Part shown: positions 1 to 8,566 of the stretch, in pieces
How the letters are laid out: each line of letters starts with the position of its first letter
Numbering within the stretch: the stretch's first letter is position 1
From: Bog-159 sp049511415
GTDB lineage: Bacteria > Acidobacteriota > Terriglobia > Bryobacterales > Bryobacteraceae
Direction of reading: 5' to 3'
NCBI GenBank assembly: GCA_049511415.1
Contig: JBEKYC010000006.1
Coordinates: 201,245 to 265,244, forward strand
DNA length: 64,000 nucleotides
The notes under the pieces: model-generated
What the model was told of the DNA's origin: nothing
Database searches by the model: none
What the model saw: the letters and a program-made list of their open reading frames with translations, nothing else
Made by a program: the position numbers and the translations under genes

Positions 1-642
1 GCCGAGGCGCAGCGCGCTGCCGCGGAACAGGCCCAGCGCGAAGCCCAGGCCGCGGCGGAACAGGCGGCGCAGGATAAGTCCGCCGCGGACGCCGCGCGCG
101 CCGCCGCTTTGCAACAACAGCAGCAGGCCCAAAATGAAGCGGACCGTGCCCGCCAGCAAGCCTCTCAAGCAGAAGCCGAGAAGACGCAATTGCGCGAACG
201 CCTGGTGCAGCAATTGAATGCCGTTTTGGAAACTCGCGAAACCGCGCGCGGGTTAATCGTAAATATCAACGACGTCCTGTTCGACTTCAACAAATACACC
301 TTAAAGCCCGGCGCGCGGGAAAAAATGGCCAAAGTTTCCGGAATCCTCTTGGCGTACCCCGGTCTGAAACTGCAACTGGAAGGCTACACCGATAGCGTCG
401 GAAGCGATGACTATAATCTGAAACTTTCGCAGGAGCGCGCCGAAGCGGTTCGCGACTTTCTGGTAGAGCAGGGAGTCCAGGCCGGCAACGTCACCTCGGA
501 GGGGATGGGCAAAGCCGATCCCGTGGCATCCAACGATACGGCGGCCGGACGGCAGCAGAATCGCCGCGTGGAGCTCATCGTAACCGGAGAAGCGATCGGG
601 AACATCGGGGATGGCAGCGCGAATCCCGCGGTCCCTCGCTGA
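1..642 (+). CDS. OmpA-family outer-membrane/peptidoglycan-anchoring protein (5' truncated)
   Basis: The reading frame is open from the first base, so the N-terminus lies outside the window. The visible part starts with about 75 residues rich in Ala, Gln and Glu, a likely helical or coiled-coil spacer across the periplasm. An OmpA C-terminal domain follows (about nt 260-600). It shows the FDFNKYTLKP strand, the EGYTDSVGSDDYN segment, LSQERAEAVRDFL and the closing NRRVEL, the typical peptidoglycan-binding signature. The family anchors the outer membrane to the cell wall. The tail after the domain is short. The gene ends 6 bp from a convergent gene, with no clear terminator between them. Confidence 0.9.
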   Translation, partial: AEAQRAAAEQAQREAQAAAEQAAQDKSAADAARAAALQQQQQAQNEADRARQQASQAEAEKTQLRERLVQQLNAVLETRETARGLIVNINDVLFDFNKYTLKPGAREKMAKVSGILLAYPGLKLQLEGYTDSVGSDDYNLKLSQERAEAVRDFLVEQGVQAGNVTSEGMGKADPVASNDTAAGRQQNRRVELIVTGEAIGNIGDGSANPAVPR

Positions 643-648
643 CTGCTC

Positions 649-2286
649 TTACCGCAGCAGACCGTAAACGTCAAGCTCACGGCGCGTCCCCACATAGACG
701 CGTCCGTTGGCGATCAACGGGCTGGTGAAGCGCAGCGCTTCACCGGCCCGGTCCCGGCCTCCGTCCTGCTCGCTGTTATATAGTTCCCTTCCCACGTCGC
801 CTGCATCGTAAGCGTGCAGCACGGCCGCGGGACCGCTGTGCTGCCAATCGTAAGAGGCGATCGCCCATACAATCCCATCATTGGCGCCGGCCGAAGAGAC
901 CACTGGTGTGGCGCCGCCATCGGGATACTTCGTCGTGCCCGTATGCGTCAACAGCAACCGGCCGTCTCGCAACGCCAGATCGCGCGGCACGTCACCGCCG
1001 GCAATCACATACACGTGTCCATTGAAAAAAGCGGGCGATCCGAATAACCCGTGCTTTCCAAATTGCTGCTCGCCGGTCGCGGATGCATCCGACCCCGCGT
1101 GAAAACCGCCCATGTGGTCGCGATCGATCACATACAGCGTTCCGCCCTTCCCGCCCGCCAGCAAAAGGTGGGGATTCGCGCCAGGCTGATCTGGCAGCAA
1201 TACCGGGCCTCCCGATCCTAAGTCCTCATCGTTGGCGTCCAGATCTTTTTGGTTGAAAGGCGTGAAATAATCCGCAACGGTCAATCTCCCGCCGTCCAGG
1301 CGAAGACGGATCACGCTGTCGCCGTAATCGTGCCCTCCATCCGCCGCATCGAAGCGCCCATTTCCGGTCGCCACGAATATGTTGCCGTCGTTATCCGCTG
1401 CCGGGGCGGTGTCGCTGAGCCAGATGCCGCTGTCGTTGGCATCCGGCGATGTGTTCCAGGCGGCCGCCTGCTTCAATGTTTGCGCGTGATACGCCATCAC
1501 CCAGCCGTGATAAGGACCCGCATCGCAGGACGACGCCCAGGTGAGATAAGCAATCCCCCGCGAAAGCAACAGCCCGGCCCTTGGATTCTGCCGCCGGCCA
1601 TCGAAGGAGATAACACCATGCGCGTTGCCGGCGCCGGTGCCGCGCGTCCGGGCGTGAATCGGCGCCGGACCGCCGAACTTCTCCGCCCCGGTGGTAACAG
1701 CCAGGGCATGCAGTTTCTGCACGTATTCATCCGGCCGCGAGCCTTTGTGCTCCTTCGTCCGTGCCAGCACGTACAATGTCCCCGTGGCGATGTCGATCGC
1801 CGGCGTGGACGTGACGCCCACTTCCGGCGCGATCAGCGGACATTCCAGGTCGGCCGCGGGCACCGGGATAACGCCCGGCGACAAAAAGCTGACATGCCAT
1901 AAGGGCTCTGCCGGAGCGCCCGCGGCATCGAACGCATAGACGCTGTCGTGCTCGGTGGCGACGAATATAACATCGTGCTCGCCCTTTCCCGGGATGGTGA
2001 CGGCAGGCAGATACAAAGGTTGCGCGTAGATAGGGCCATCCACGGCAAGCGCGCCGATTTTTCCAAAATGGCTTACGTTGACGTTCTGCGGGGTCAGAAT
2101 GAACTCACTCGTGTCCACCCCCGCGCGCGACGGTCCATACTGCGAAGTTGTAATTGGACGGCTTCCGTTCGGCGTTACGCCGGCCAAAAGCACCGTGGTG
2201 CTGAGAACCATGTTGCGTCCGTGGACGCGCCACCCTCTGATAGTCTGCGGCATCTTCGGCGTTGTCCGGAGCAAGGCAAGCGCCAA
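649..2286 (-). CDS. Secreted PQQ-type beta-propeller repeat protein
   Basis: A protein of about 530-545 residues with propeller-blade features: repeated Gly-x-Val-Tyr-Val-like strands, IYAQPLYLPAV near the N-terminus, VIFVATEHDSVYAFD, and late GGKGGTLYVIDRD and NGRVYVGT. These resemble quinoprotein (PQQ) repeats, but no dehydrogenase catalytic signature is obvious, so an enzymatic role is not claimed. The longest frame opens at TTG 2286, directly after the stop of the upstream kinase. ATG at 2253 or 2211 gives a better signal peptide (VLSTTVLLAGV). The tight spacing suggests co-transcription with the two-component genes upstream on the same strand. Confidence 0.75.
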   Translation of the reverse strand: MALALLRTTPKMPQTIRGWRVHGRNMVLSTTVLLAGVTPNGSRPITTSQYGPSRAGVDTSEFILTPQNVNVSHFGKIGALAVDGPIYAQPLYLPAVTIPGKGEHDVIFVATEHDSVYAFDAAGAPAEPLWHVSFLSPGVIPVPAADLECPLIAPEVGVTSTPAIDIATGTLYVLARTKEHKGSRPDEYVQKLHALAVTTGAEKFGGPAPIHARTRGTGAGNAHGVISFDGRRQNPRAGLLLSRGIAYLTWASSCDAGPYHGWVMAYHAQTLKQAAAWNTSPDANDSGIWLSDTAPAADNDGNIFVATGNGRFDAADGGHDYGDSVIRLRLDGGRLTVADYFTPFNQKDLDANDEDLGSGGPVLLPDQPGANPHLLLAGGKGGTLYVIDRDHMGGFHAGSDASATGEQQFGKHGLFGSPAFFNGHVYVIAGGDVPRDLALRDGRLLLTHTGTTKYPDGGATPVVSSAGANDGIVWAIASYDWQHSGPAAVLHAYDAGDVGRELYNSEQDGGRDRAGEALRFTSPLIANGRVYVGTRRELDVYGLLR

Positions 2287-3588
2287 TTATGCGTCCAGGG
2301 GTAGATCCATCCGCACACGCAGCCCGGGTGACGCGTTCTCCGCCGTGATGCGCCCGTGATGCGCCACCAGCGCCCGGTGCGCGATCGCCAACCCCAGTCC
2401 CACCCCGCCGGTTTGACTGTCCCGCGACCCGTCAACGCGGAAGAACGGTTGGAAGATCCTGGGCAGCATCTCGTCCGGTACGCCGGGACCATAATCGCGA
2501 ATCGCAATCACCGCCATGCCGTCCGCCGATGCCAGCTTCACATCGACGGCGGTTCCCTGCGGCGCATAGCGTATGGCGTTGCGCAAGACATTCTCCACGG
2601 CGCGCCGCAGCAATTCGCGATCGGCCTGAACCTTAAGGGCGCCGCTGGTCTCCCAATGGAGCCGGCACCCGCGCGCATCGGCCTCCACCCGGCCTGCTTC
2701 CATTAACTCCTCCACCAATCCCTCTACGTCCACTTCATCCACGCGCCGTGCCGAGGGATCGCCCTCCACGCGCGTCACTTCAACCAGCGCGCCCACCAGG
2801 TTGGTCAACCGCTCGATCTCTTTCTTTATGCGCGCCGCGGCGGCATCCCGGTCCGTGGCGGTCCGGCTTAACTCCGCCGCGAAACTCAGGCGCGCCAGCG
2901 GCGAGCGCAGTTCGTGCGAGATGTCTTGCAACAGGCGCCGCTCCGCGGTGAGCAGAGTCTCTATGCGCTCCGCCATCTGATCGAACGCGCGCGACACATC
3001 GCCGATCTCATCCCGCCGCCCGGAAGCCACGCGCGCCGAAAGATCGCCCCGGCCGAAGCGTTCGACCGTGTGAGCCAATGCTCGCAAGGGCGACGCGATG
3101 TTTACCGCCAGCAGCCAGCACAGCAATGCCACCACCAGCAGAATCAGCCCGTAATAGGGCAGAAAACTCCAGCGCGTAAATGGCGGGCGTCCGGTTGCGA
3201 TGAGCCTGTATAAGCCATTCTTGGATCGGGCGACGAACACGAAACGGTCGCCCAGCGGGTGCGGCACGTTCCATTCCCCATGCGCGGTAGCTATCAGCGC
3301 CGAATGGTCCGCGCCCGTCGTCAGATCTTTGCCGTTGGCATCCGTGAAGAAATGTTCCGGGCCGAAATAAGCCTGCAGCCTGCGCAAGTAACGCGCGAGA
3401 GCCTCCGGTCCGCCGCTGCGATACGTTTCCTCCGCCTCATCCACCTGGAATGCAACCGTACGCTCGAACGGCCCGTTCTTACCGGAAAACCGCATAGCCA
3501 GGGCGCCTGAAATGAACAGATAGGCCGCCAACGCCAAAAGTAGGGTCCCGAGGCTCCAGAGCAGGATTTTGGCGAAGACCGTTCTCAT
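2287..3588 (-). CDS. Membrane sensor histidine kinase, EnvZ/CpxA type
   Basis: A 433-residue kinase. It has an N-terminal membrane helix (about 8-30), a periplasmic sensor of about 110 residues, a second helix (about 143-163) and a HAMP linker beginning SPLRALAHTVERFGRGDLSAR. The H-box DISHELRSPLARL has the phospho-acceptor His at about 225. The ATPase domain shows an N-box (VENVLRNAIRYAP), DYGPGVP, and GGVGLGLAIAHR. The start ATG overlaps the end of the upstream response-regulator gene by 4 bp, so translation is coupled. The sensor and the HAMP-H-box arrangement are closest to CpxA-like kinases, which respond to envelope stress; the actual stimulus is unknown. Confidence 0.93.
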   Translation of the reverse strand: MRTVFAKILLWSLGTLLLALAAYLFISGALAMRFSGKNGPFERTVAFQVDEAEETYRSGGPEALARYLRRLQAYFGPEHFFTDANGKDLTTGADHSALIATAHGEWNVPHPLGDRFVFVARSKNGLYRLIATGRPPFTRWSFLPYYGLILLVVALLCWLLAVNIASPLRALAHTVERFGRGDLSARVASGRRDEIGDVSRAFDQMAERIETLLTAERRLLQDISHELRSPLARLSFAAELSRTATDRDAAAARIKKEIERLTNLVGALVEVTRVEGDPSARRVDEVDVEGLVEELMEAGRVEADARGCRLHWETSGALKVQADRELLRRAVENVLRNAIRYAPQGTAVDVKLASADGMAVIAIRDYGPGVPDEMLPRIFQPFFRVDGSRDSQTGGVGLGLAIAHRALVAHHGRITAENASPGLRVRMDLPLDA

Positions 3589-4280
3589 GCGCCCGCCTCT
3601 TCAGGCGCGGCCGCGAAGAGGTAGCCGACGCCGCGCACGGTCCGGATCTGCACGCGCTGGCTGGTCTCGAGCTTCTTGCGCAGATGGCTGATATGCACGT
3701 CCAGCGACCTTTCATAAGGCGTAGACTCGCGCTGGTATAACATCGCCGCAAGCTCATTGCGCGAGACCACCCGCCCTGCCGCGCGCACCAGAAAATCCAG
3801 AATGTCGAATTCAATGGCAGTCAGGTCCGCCGGTGCGCCCTCCACCCAAACTTCCCGCGTTTGCGAATTCACCCGCACGCCGCCGGCCTCGGCAATCTGC
3901 GGCTGCGCGGCGGCCTGGCCCGCACGCCGCAGCACTGCCCGCATGCGCGCCAGCAACTCCTCGGGACCGAATGGCTTCGGCAGGTAATCATCCGCGCCCG
4001 CATTCAGGCCGGCGATTCGATCCAACTGCGCCGTGCGCGCCGTCAGCATGATCACCGGGACCGCGCTGCGTTTGCGAATCTGCTTCAATAGCTCGAAACC
4101 ATCCAGCACCGGCAGCATCACGTCCAGGATCACCAGGTCGTAGCCGCCTTCCAGCGCGCGCGCCAATCCGCCGGGCCCATCGTGCGCCGGCTCCACGGCG
4201 AATTCGTGCTGGGCAAAGAAGTCCGCCATGAGACCGCACAGATCCACATCGTCGTCCACCAGAAGAACTCGTCTCACCAC
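3585..4280 (-). CDS. OmpR/CpxR-family response regulator
   Basis: A 231-residue regulator. The receiver has the acidic pocket VDDDVD, phospho-acceptor Asp at about 53 (LVILDVMLP), the Thr at MLTART and Lys at about 102 (LPKPFG). A winged-helix output domain follows, ending ERSLDVHISHLRKKLE...IRTVRGVGYLF, the standard OmpR/PhoB DNA-binding signature. The start is GTG at 4280. The stop overlaps the kinase start, so the two form a cognate pair. The gene is transcribed divergently from the Oar-like receptor at 4376, with 95 bp between them, which makes that receptor a plausible target or neighbour of its regulon. That link is inference. Confidence 0.94.
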   Translation of the reverse strand: MVRRVLLVDDDVDLCGLMADFFAQHEFAVEPAHDGPGGLARALEGGYDLVILDVMLPVLDGFELLKQIRKRSAVPVIMLTARTAQLDRIAGLNAGADDYLPKPFGPEELLARMRAVLRRAGQAAAQPQIAEAGGVRVNSQTREVWVEGAPADLTAIEFDILDFLVRAAGRVVSRNELAAMLYQRESTPYERSLDVHISHLRKKLETSQRVQIRTVRGVGYLFAAAPEEAGA

Positions 4281-4375
4281 TTCTGTTGTAACTCAGAAAG
4301 CCGCGCGGAATCGCTCCTTTTACAAAACTTAAGATTCCTGCGAACGATTTTCGAGTCTACTGGAATTGAGACCAC

Positions 4376-7309
4376 ATGAAACAGCCTCGGGCGCTGATTG
4401 CCCTCACGTTATCTCTATACTTTAGTGCTTTCGCCCAGACCGCGCCGAACCTGCGCGGCGTGGTCACCGATCCATCCGGCGCATCCGTGCCCGGTGCGCT
4501 GGTGCAACTGCGCGGCCCCGGCGTTGATCGACGCGCCCAGACCGACAACGCCGGCAAGTATGCCTTCGACGCCGTCAAACCCGGCAAGTACACGGTCCGC
4601 TTCATTGCCCAGGGTTTTACGCTCATGGAGCGCAAGAATGTCGAGATCGTGGATTCCGCGACATTGGACGCACAGTTGACCATCGCCTCCGAAAGCCAGG
4701 TGGTCAACGTGGAAGCCGAGGCCAATAACGTCAGCACCGACACGGCCGAAAACGGCGATGCACTGGTTCTCAAAGAGAAAGAACTGGCCGCTCTTTCCGA
4801 CGATCCGGATGAGCTTTCGCAGCAGTTGCAGGCGCTGGCCGGTCCAGGCGGCGGTCCCGACGGCGCGCAGATTTATATCGACGGATTCACCGGTGGCAAC
4901 CTGCCTCCCAAATCGTCCATCCGCGAGGTGCGCATCAACTCAAATCCCTACGCGCCGGAATTCGACCGGCCGGGATTCGGCCGCATCCAGATCTTCACCA
5001 AGCCGGGCAGCGACACGTTTCGCGGCCAGGCATTTATGCAGTACAACAAGGAAGCGCTCAATTCGCGCAGCCCGCTGCTCGATCAATCCAAGCGTCCGCC
5101 CTATCAGCAGCGATTCTTCGGCGGCAGCTTCAGCGGACCAATCAAGAAATCCAAAGCGTCTTTCGGATTCGACGCCGAGCATCGCACCATCGATGAGAAC
5201 GCTTTCATTCTGGCAACCACGCTCGATAGCAACCTGAATCCGCTGACGATCAACCAGGCGATCCTGACGCCGCAGTTCCGCACCACTCTTGCCCCGCGCC
5301 TGGATTATTCCATCAACAGCAACAACAGCCTCACTGTCCGTTATCAGAACACGCGCGTGGAACTGGACAAAGAAGGCGTGGGTAGTTTCAGCCTGGCGGA
5401 TCAGGCTTACAACCAGGCCAGTTCCGAAAACACTCTGCAGGTGACTGAAAACGCGGTGCTGAGCGCCAATGCCATCAACGAGACGCGCTTTCAGTTCATG
5501 CGCTCGGCTTTGAACAACGTAGCGGACAACGCTACCCCCGCGCTCATTGTGCAGGGCGCGTTTCAATCCGGCGGCCCTCAAATCGGCAATTCCTCCACCA
5601 TCACGAATAACTGGGAATTGACGAATACTTCCACGTACACCAAGGGCCGGCACGTATTCAAGTGGGGTGGACGCGTGCGCCAGTCGTTCCTGGATGACAC
5701 TTCGCTCAATAACTTCGGCGGCACATTCACGTTCTTCGGCGGCATCGGACCGGAATTAGACGCGGAAAATCAGCCCATTGCCGGTACGTCCGAAGAGTTA
5801 ACTGCCCTCCAGGTCTATCAGCGGACGCTGCTCTTCGAGCAGGCGGGCTGGAACGCTGCCGCGATCCGCGCTGCGGGTGGCGGAGCCACGCAGTTCAGCT
5901 TGAATGCCGGCATTCCCGCCGCACTCCTGAATCAACTCGATGCCGGCCTCTTCGTGAACGACGATTGCCGTGTGCGGCCCAACCTTACGTTCAGCTATGG
6001 ACTGCGCTACGAGGCCCAGACCAACATCGGAGACCACGGCGATTTCGCGCCGCGTCTGGCGATGGCGTGGGGCGTGGATGGCGGTGCCAACAAGGCGGCC
6101 AAAACCGTACTCCGCGCCGGTTTCGGTGTGTTCTACGACCGCATCGGAATCACGGATTCGCTAAACGCCCTGCGCTACAACGGCCTCACTCAACAGTCGT
6201 ATCTGATTCTGAATCCCGATTTCTTCCCGACCGTACCGTCTCTCGCCTCGCTCTCCGATAACGCACAGCCGCAGCAGTTACAACAGATCGATGGCGGCAT
6301 TAAAGCTCCTCGCAACTATCAGGGCAGCATTGGACTAGACCGGCAGATCAACCAACATTTCCGCCTCAACGCGACCTATGTGGAAAGCCGCGGCGTGCAT
6401 CTGGAACGGGCCGTGGATATCAACGCGCCCATCGACGGAGTCTACCCATATGGCAACCCAGGCCAACGGCTGCTGACCGAATCCGTCGGTTTCAGCCGGT
6501 CGCACATGTTATTTGTCAGTCCGAACGTGAACGTCGGCAGAATATTCCTGTTCGGATTCTATGGGCTGTCTTACGGCATGGACGATAATGAGGGCGCCCC
6601 TGCCAACCCGTACGATCTGCACGCCGAGTGGGGACCCTCCTCCTTCTCCGATATCCATCACCGCCTGCTTCTGGGCAGCAGTCTGCCTCTGCCCCTCAAA
6701 TTCACCATCAGCCCGTTTTTTCTGGTGCAGAGCGGGACGCCATACGACATCACCACCGGCATCGATCTGAACGGCGACGGTTTTGCCGCCGAACGGCCGG
6801 CCTTGGTGGCGGGTCTGAACGCGGCCACTTGCAGCGGTGGCAGCTTGATCTACGCCACTGGATACGGCTGCTTCAACCTGGAACCCGCGGCCGGCGCAAC
6901 CACCATCGGCCGCAATTCCGGCCGCGGTCCGGGCATGATCAACCTCGGGTTAAGATTGGCGCGCACCTGGTCCTTCGGCCACAGTGGCGAGTCCGGATCG
7001 CCGCAAGGCATGATGGGGCCACCTCCCGGCGGTGGCGGCATGCGCGGTGGTGGCGGCCCCCCCGGTGGTGGCCCTCCCGGCGGCGGACCGCCTCCCGGCA
7101 TGTTCGGCGCGGCGAGTGGACACAAGTACAATCTGACTCTCAGCGTCAATGCCCGCAATGCCCTGAACCATCCAAACTATGGGACGCCGGACGGGGATCT
7201 GACCTCGCCATACTTCGGCGAATACCGCAGCCTCGCCGGCTTCGGTCCGTTTGGTTCACCGAGCACCTACAATCGCAAGATCGACCTGCAGCTCCGGTTC
7301 GCCTTCTGA
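4376..7309 (+). CDS. Oar-like TonB-dependent outer-membrane receptor
   Basis: A 977-residue protein with a signal peptide (MKQPRALIALTLSLYFSAFAQ). A carboxypeptidase-regulatory-like beta-sandwich follows (about 25-105: LRGVVTDPSGASVPGALV, YAFDAVKPGKYTV), then a plug-like segment (GPDGAQIYIDGFTGG, IREVRINSNPYAPEFDRPG) and a large beta-barrel ending in an aromatic strand (RKIDLQLRFAF). This is the Oar/SusC-like layout common in Acidobacteriota, thought to import oligosaccharides or peptides with TonB energy. A glycine/proline-rich loop (about nt 7010-7110) interrupts the barrel near the C-terminus. No SusD-like partner lies next to it. The substrate is unknown. Confidence 0.88.
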   Translation: MKQPRALIALTLSLYFSAFAQTAPNLRGVVTDPSGASVPGALVQLRGPGVDRRAQTDNAGKYAFDAVKPGKYTVRFIAQGFTLMERKNVEIVDSATLDAQLTIASESQVVNVEAEANNVSTDTAENGDALVLKEKELAALSDDPDELSQQLQALAGPGGGPDGAQIYIDGFTGGNLPPKSSIREVRINSNPYAPEFDRPGFGRIQIFTKPGSDTFRGQAFMQYNKEALNSRSPLLDQSKRPPYQQRFFGGSFSGPIKKSKASFGFDAEHRTIDENAFILATTLDSNLNPLTINQAILTPQFRTTLAPRLDYSINSNNSLTVRYQNTRVELDKEGVGSFSLADQAYNQASSENTLQVTENAVLSANAINETRFQFMRSALNNVADNATPALIVQGAFQSGGPQIGNSSTITNNWELTNTSTYTKGRHVFKWGGRVRQSFLDDTSLNNFGGTFTFFGGIGPELDAENQPIAGTSEELTALQVYQRTLLFEQAGWNAAAIRAAGGGATQFSLNAGIPAALLNQLDAGLFVNDDCRVRPNLTFSYGLRYEAQTNIGDHGDFAPRLAMAWGVDGGANKAAKTVLRAGFGVFYDRIGITDSLNALRYNGLTQQSYLILNPDFFPTVPSLASLSDNAQPQQLQQIDGGIKAPRNYQGSIGLDRQINQHFRLNATYVESRGVHLERAVDINAPIDGVYPYGNPGQRLLTESVGFSRSHMLFVSPNVNVGRIFLFGFYGLSYGMDDNEGAPANPYDLHAEWGPSSFSDIHHRLLLGSSLPLPLKFTISPFFLVQSGTPYDITTGIDLNGDGFAAERPALVAGLNAATCSGGSLIYATGYGCFNLEPAAGATTIGRNSGRGPGMINLGLRLARTWSFGHSGESGSPQGMMGPPPGGGGMRGGGGPPGGGPPGGGPPPGMFGAASGHKYNLTLSVNARNALNHPNYGTPDGDLTSPYFGEYRSLAGFGPFGSPSTYNRKIDLQLRFAF

Positions 7310-7323
7310 CAGGAAGAAACTGA

Positions 7324-7394
7324 GGCCACTGATAAGCACAGATGCACACAGATAAAAAGGTTTTATCCGTGTTTATCTGTGTTCATCTGTGGCC
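7324..7394. repeat. Dispersed imperfect inverted repeat between convergent genes (copy 1)
   Basis: A GGCCAC...GTGGCC element whose arms are imperfect reverse complements: one arm contains CACAGATGCACACAGATAAAA, the other contains TTTTATCCGTG, TTTATCTGTG and TTCATCTGTGG. It can fold into a long A/T-rich hairpin. It fills the gap between the 3' ends of the receptor gene and the secreted-protein gene. A second copy lies at 45938-46001, also between convergent genes. A bidirectional terminator or a REP-like mobile repeat are both possible. Confidence 0.8.
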
Positions 7395-7409
7395 AAATAA
7401 ACGTTTGCT

Positions 7410-7961
7410 CTAACCCAGATACATCACGTGAACGTAAGTCCCTGTTCGCGTGTTATACGCAATATACCAGCCCGGATCGTCCGGATCGTCGTAGATCACG
7501 ATGGTATCGGAATCCCACAACCAGTCACTCACGTACTGCAGGTCCATCGGTGCGACGCTGAAGTAGAAGCCCGCAAACCAGAAACGGTCCGGGCCGCCGC
7601 CCTCCAACCGATAGACATGCTCCGCCCCAATTCCGCCGCGAAACCTTCCGTGCGCCCAAGGGTGCTCCAAATGTAGTCGCGCATCGCCTGACGCGTTACC
7701 GACCCACTCGCCATTGTGATGTACGTGCGGCGCCGCCGGATGGCCCTCCATGTCCGGTGCACGATGCTCCTGCGGTGCGGCCGGGTGCTCGGTTACCCGC
7801 GGCGGACCGTGCGGCGGAATGTACCCTCCGCCAACGTCGGGACGTGCCTGACGCTCCGGCGCGGAATGGTTATCCTCCCGACGATCTTGCGCGCCACCGA
7901 TAAAAGTGGCGATCATCAGCACCAGCGCTCCTATCAAAACCGGTCGAATGTTTCTCGACAT
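7410..7961 (-). CDS. Small secreted His/Pro-rich hypothetical protein
   Basis: A 183-residue protein. The start at 7961 is chosen because a strong GGAGGT ribosome site lies just upstream and the N-terminus then reads as a signal peptide (SRNIRPVLIGALVLMIATFIGGAQ). The first half after cleavage is rich in His, Pro and charged residues (EHPAAPQEHRAP, AAPHVHHNGEWVG). The second half is aromatic and Asp-rich (DRFWFAGFYFSVAPMD, DSDTIVIYDDPDDPGWYIAYN). The family is not recognised. The C-terminal pattern resembles small periplasmic proteins of Acidobacteriota. The His clusters could bind metal, which is speculation. Confidence 0.7.
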   Translation of the reverse strand: MSRNIRPVLIGALVLMIATFIGGAQDRREDNHSAPERQARPDVGGGYIPPHGPPRVTEHPAAPQEHRAPDMEGHPAAPHVHHNGEWVGNASGDARLHLEHPWAHGRFRGGIGAEHVYRLEGGGPDRFWFAGFYFSVAPMDLQYVSDWLWDSDTIVIYDDPDDPGWYIAYNTRTGTYVHVMYLG

Positions 7962-8061
7962 GTTTACCTCCACGCATACCCGAAGCAACTGACCTGCCAC
8001 CTCCGCTGTGCACTGATTCTCGCAGTGGCGATATAAGTGCTGAACGGCCACCGGGGTTGCT

Positions 8062-8397
8062 ATGAAGTTTCTATTACTGCTCGCTGTGATCGGATCGCTG
8101 ATTGGTTGCCGGACCAACGAATCACCCGAGGGACAAGTCCACGACCTGGAGATCTCCGCCCAAGTGAGGTCGAAGCTGGCCTCGGACGTGGGCCTATCCA
8201 GTGTGACCAACATCTCCATCAACTCGACCAACGGAGTGGTCACACTGTCCGGCCAGGTTGACTCCGAAGACGCAAAGACAAAAGCCGAGAACGTGGCAAG
8301 ATCCGTGCCAAAAGTCGTGCGCGTCGTGAATAATCTACAAGTTGCTACTCAGAAAGTGGGTTCCGTATGCTTTGGACGATCTTTGTCGTATTGCTAG
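8062..8397 (+). CDS. BON-domain lipoprotein
   Basis: A 111-residue protein with a lipoprotein signal (LLLLAVIGSLIGC, lipobox Cys at about 16) followed by one BON domain: EISAQVRSKLASDVGL, then the hallmark NGVVTLSGQVDSEDAK, then VRVVNNLQV. BON domains occur in OsmY-like and other envelope proteins and are thought to bind phospholipid or interact with membranes, often under osmotic or envelope stress. The last 31 bp overlap the start of a 49-residue membrane peptide gene in another frame, which suggests coupled translation. Confidence 0.85.
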   Translation: MKFLLLLAVIGSLIGCRTNESPEGQVHDLEISAQVRSKLASDVGLSSVTNISINSTNGVVTLSGQVDSEDAKTKAENVARSVPKVVRVVNNLQVATQKVGSVCFGRSLSYC

Positions 8398-8516
8398 TGC
8401 TCTGGTTGTTGGGTCTGGTGACCTCGTATACACTCGGCGGATTCATCCACATCCTGCTGGTGATCGCTCTGGTTGTTCTGGTGATTCAGTTGATCACCGG
8501 CCGCCGCGCCCTGTGA
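8367..8516 (+). CDS. 49-residue membrane peptide, lmo0937-like
   Basis: A short gene that starts at ATG 8367 inside the 3' end of the BON gene and stops at TGA 8514-8516. The peptide begins MLWTIFVVLLVLWLLG, contains SYTLGGFIHILLVIALVVLV and ends GRRAL, so it has two hydrophobic helices joined by a glycine turn. This matches the small lmo0937 family of membrane proteins, which often sits next to BON or stress-envelope genes. The function is unknown. The conserved motif pattern and the overlap with the BON gene argue that it is real despite its size. Confidence 0.75.
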   Translation: MLWTIFVVLLVLWLLGLVTSYTLGGFIHILLVIALVVLVIQLITGRRAL

Positions 8517-8566
8517 TCCTGCTGGGCTCCGATCCATGCGGCGCATCATGCGGATATAATCGCCAT

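Noticed and set aside
8342..8566. Longer N-terminus for FabD
   Set aside because: The extra residues match no FabD homolog and cover the small membrane peptide gene; TTG 8567 gives the family start.
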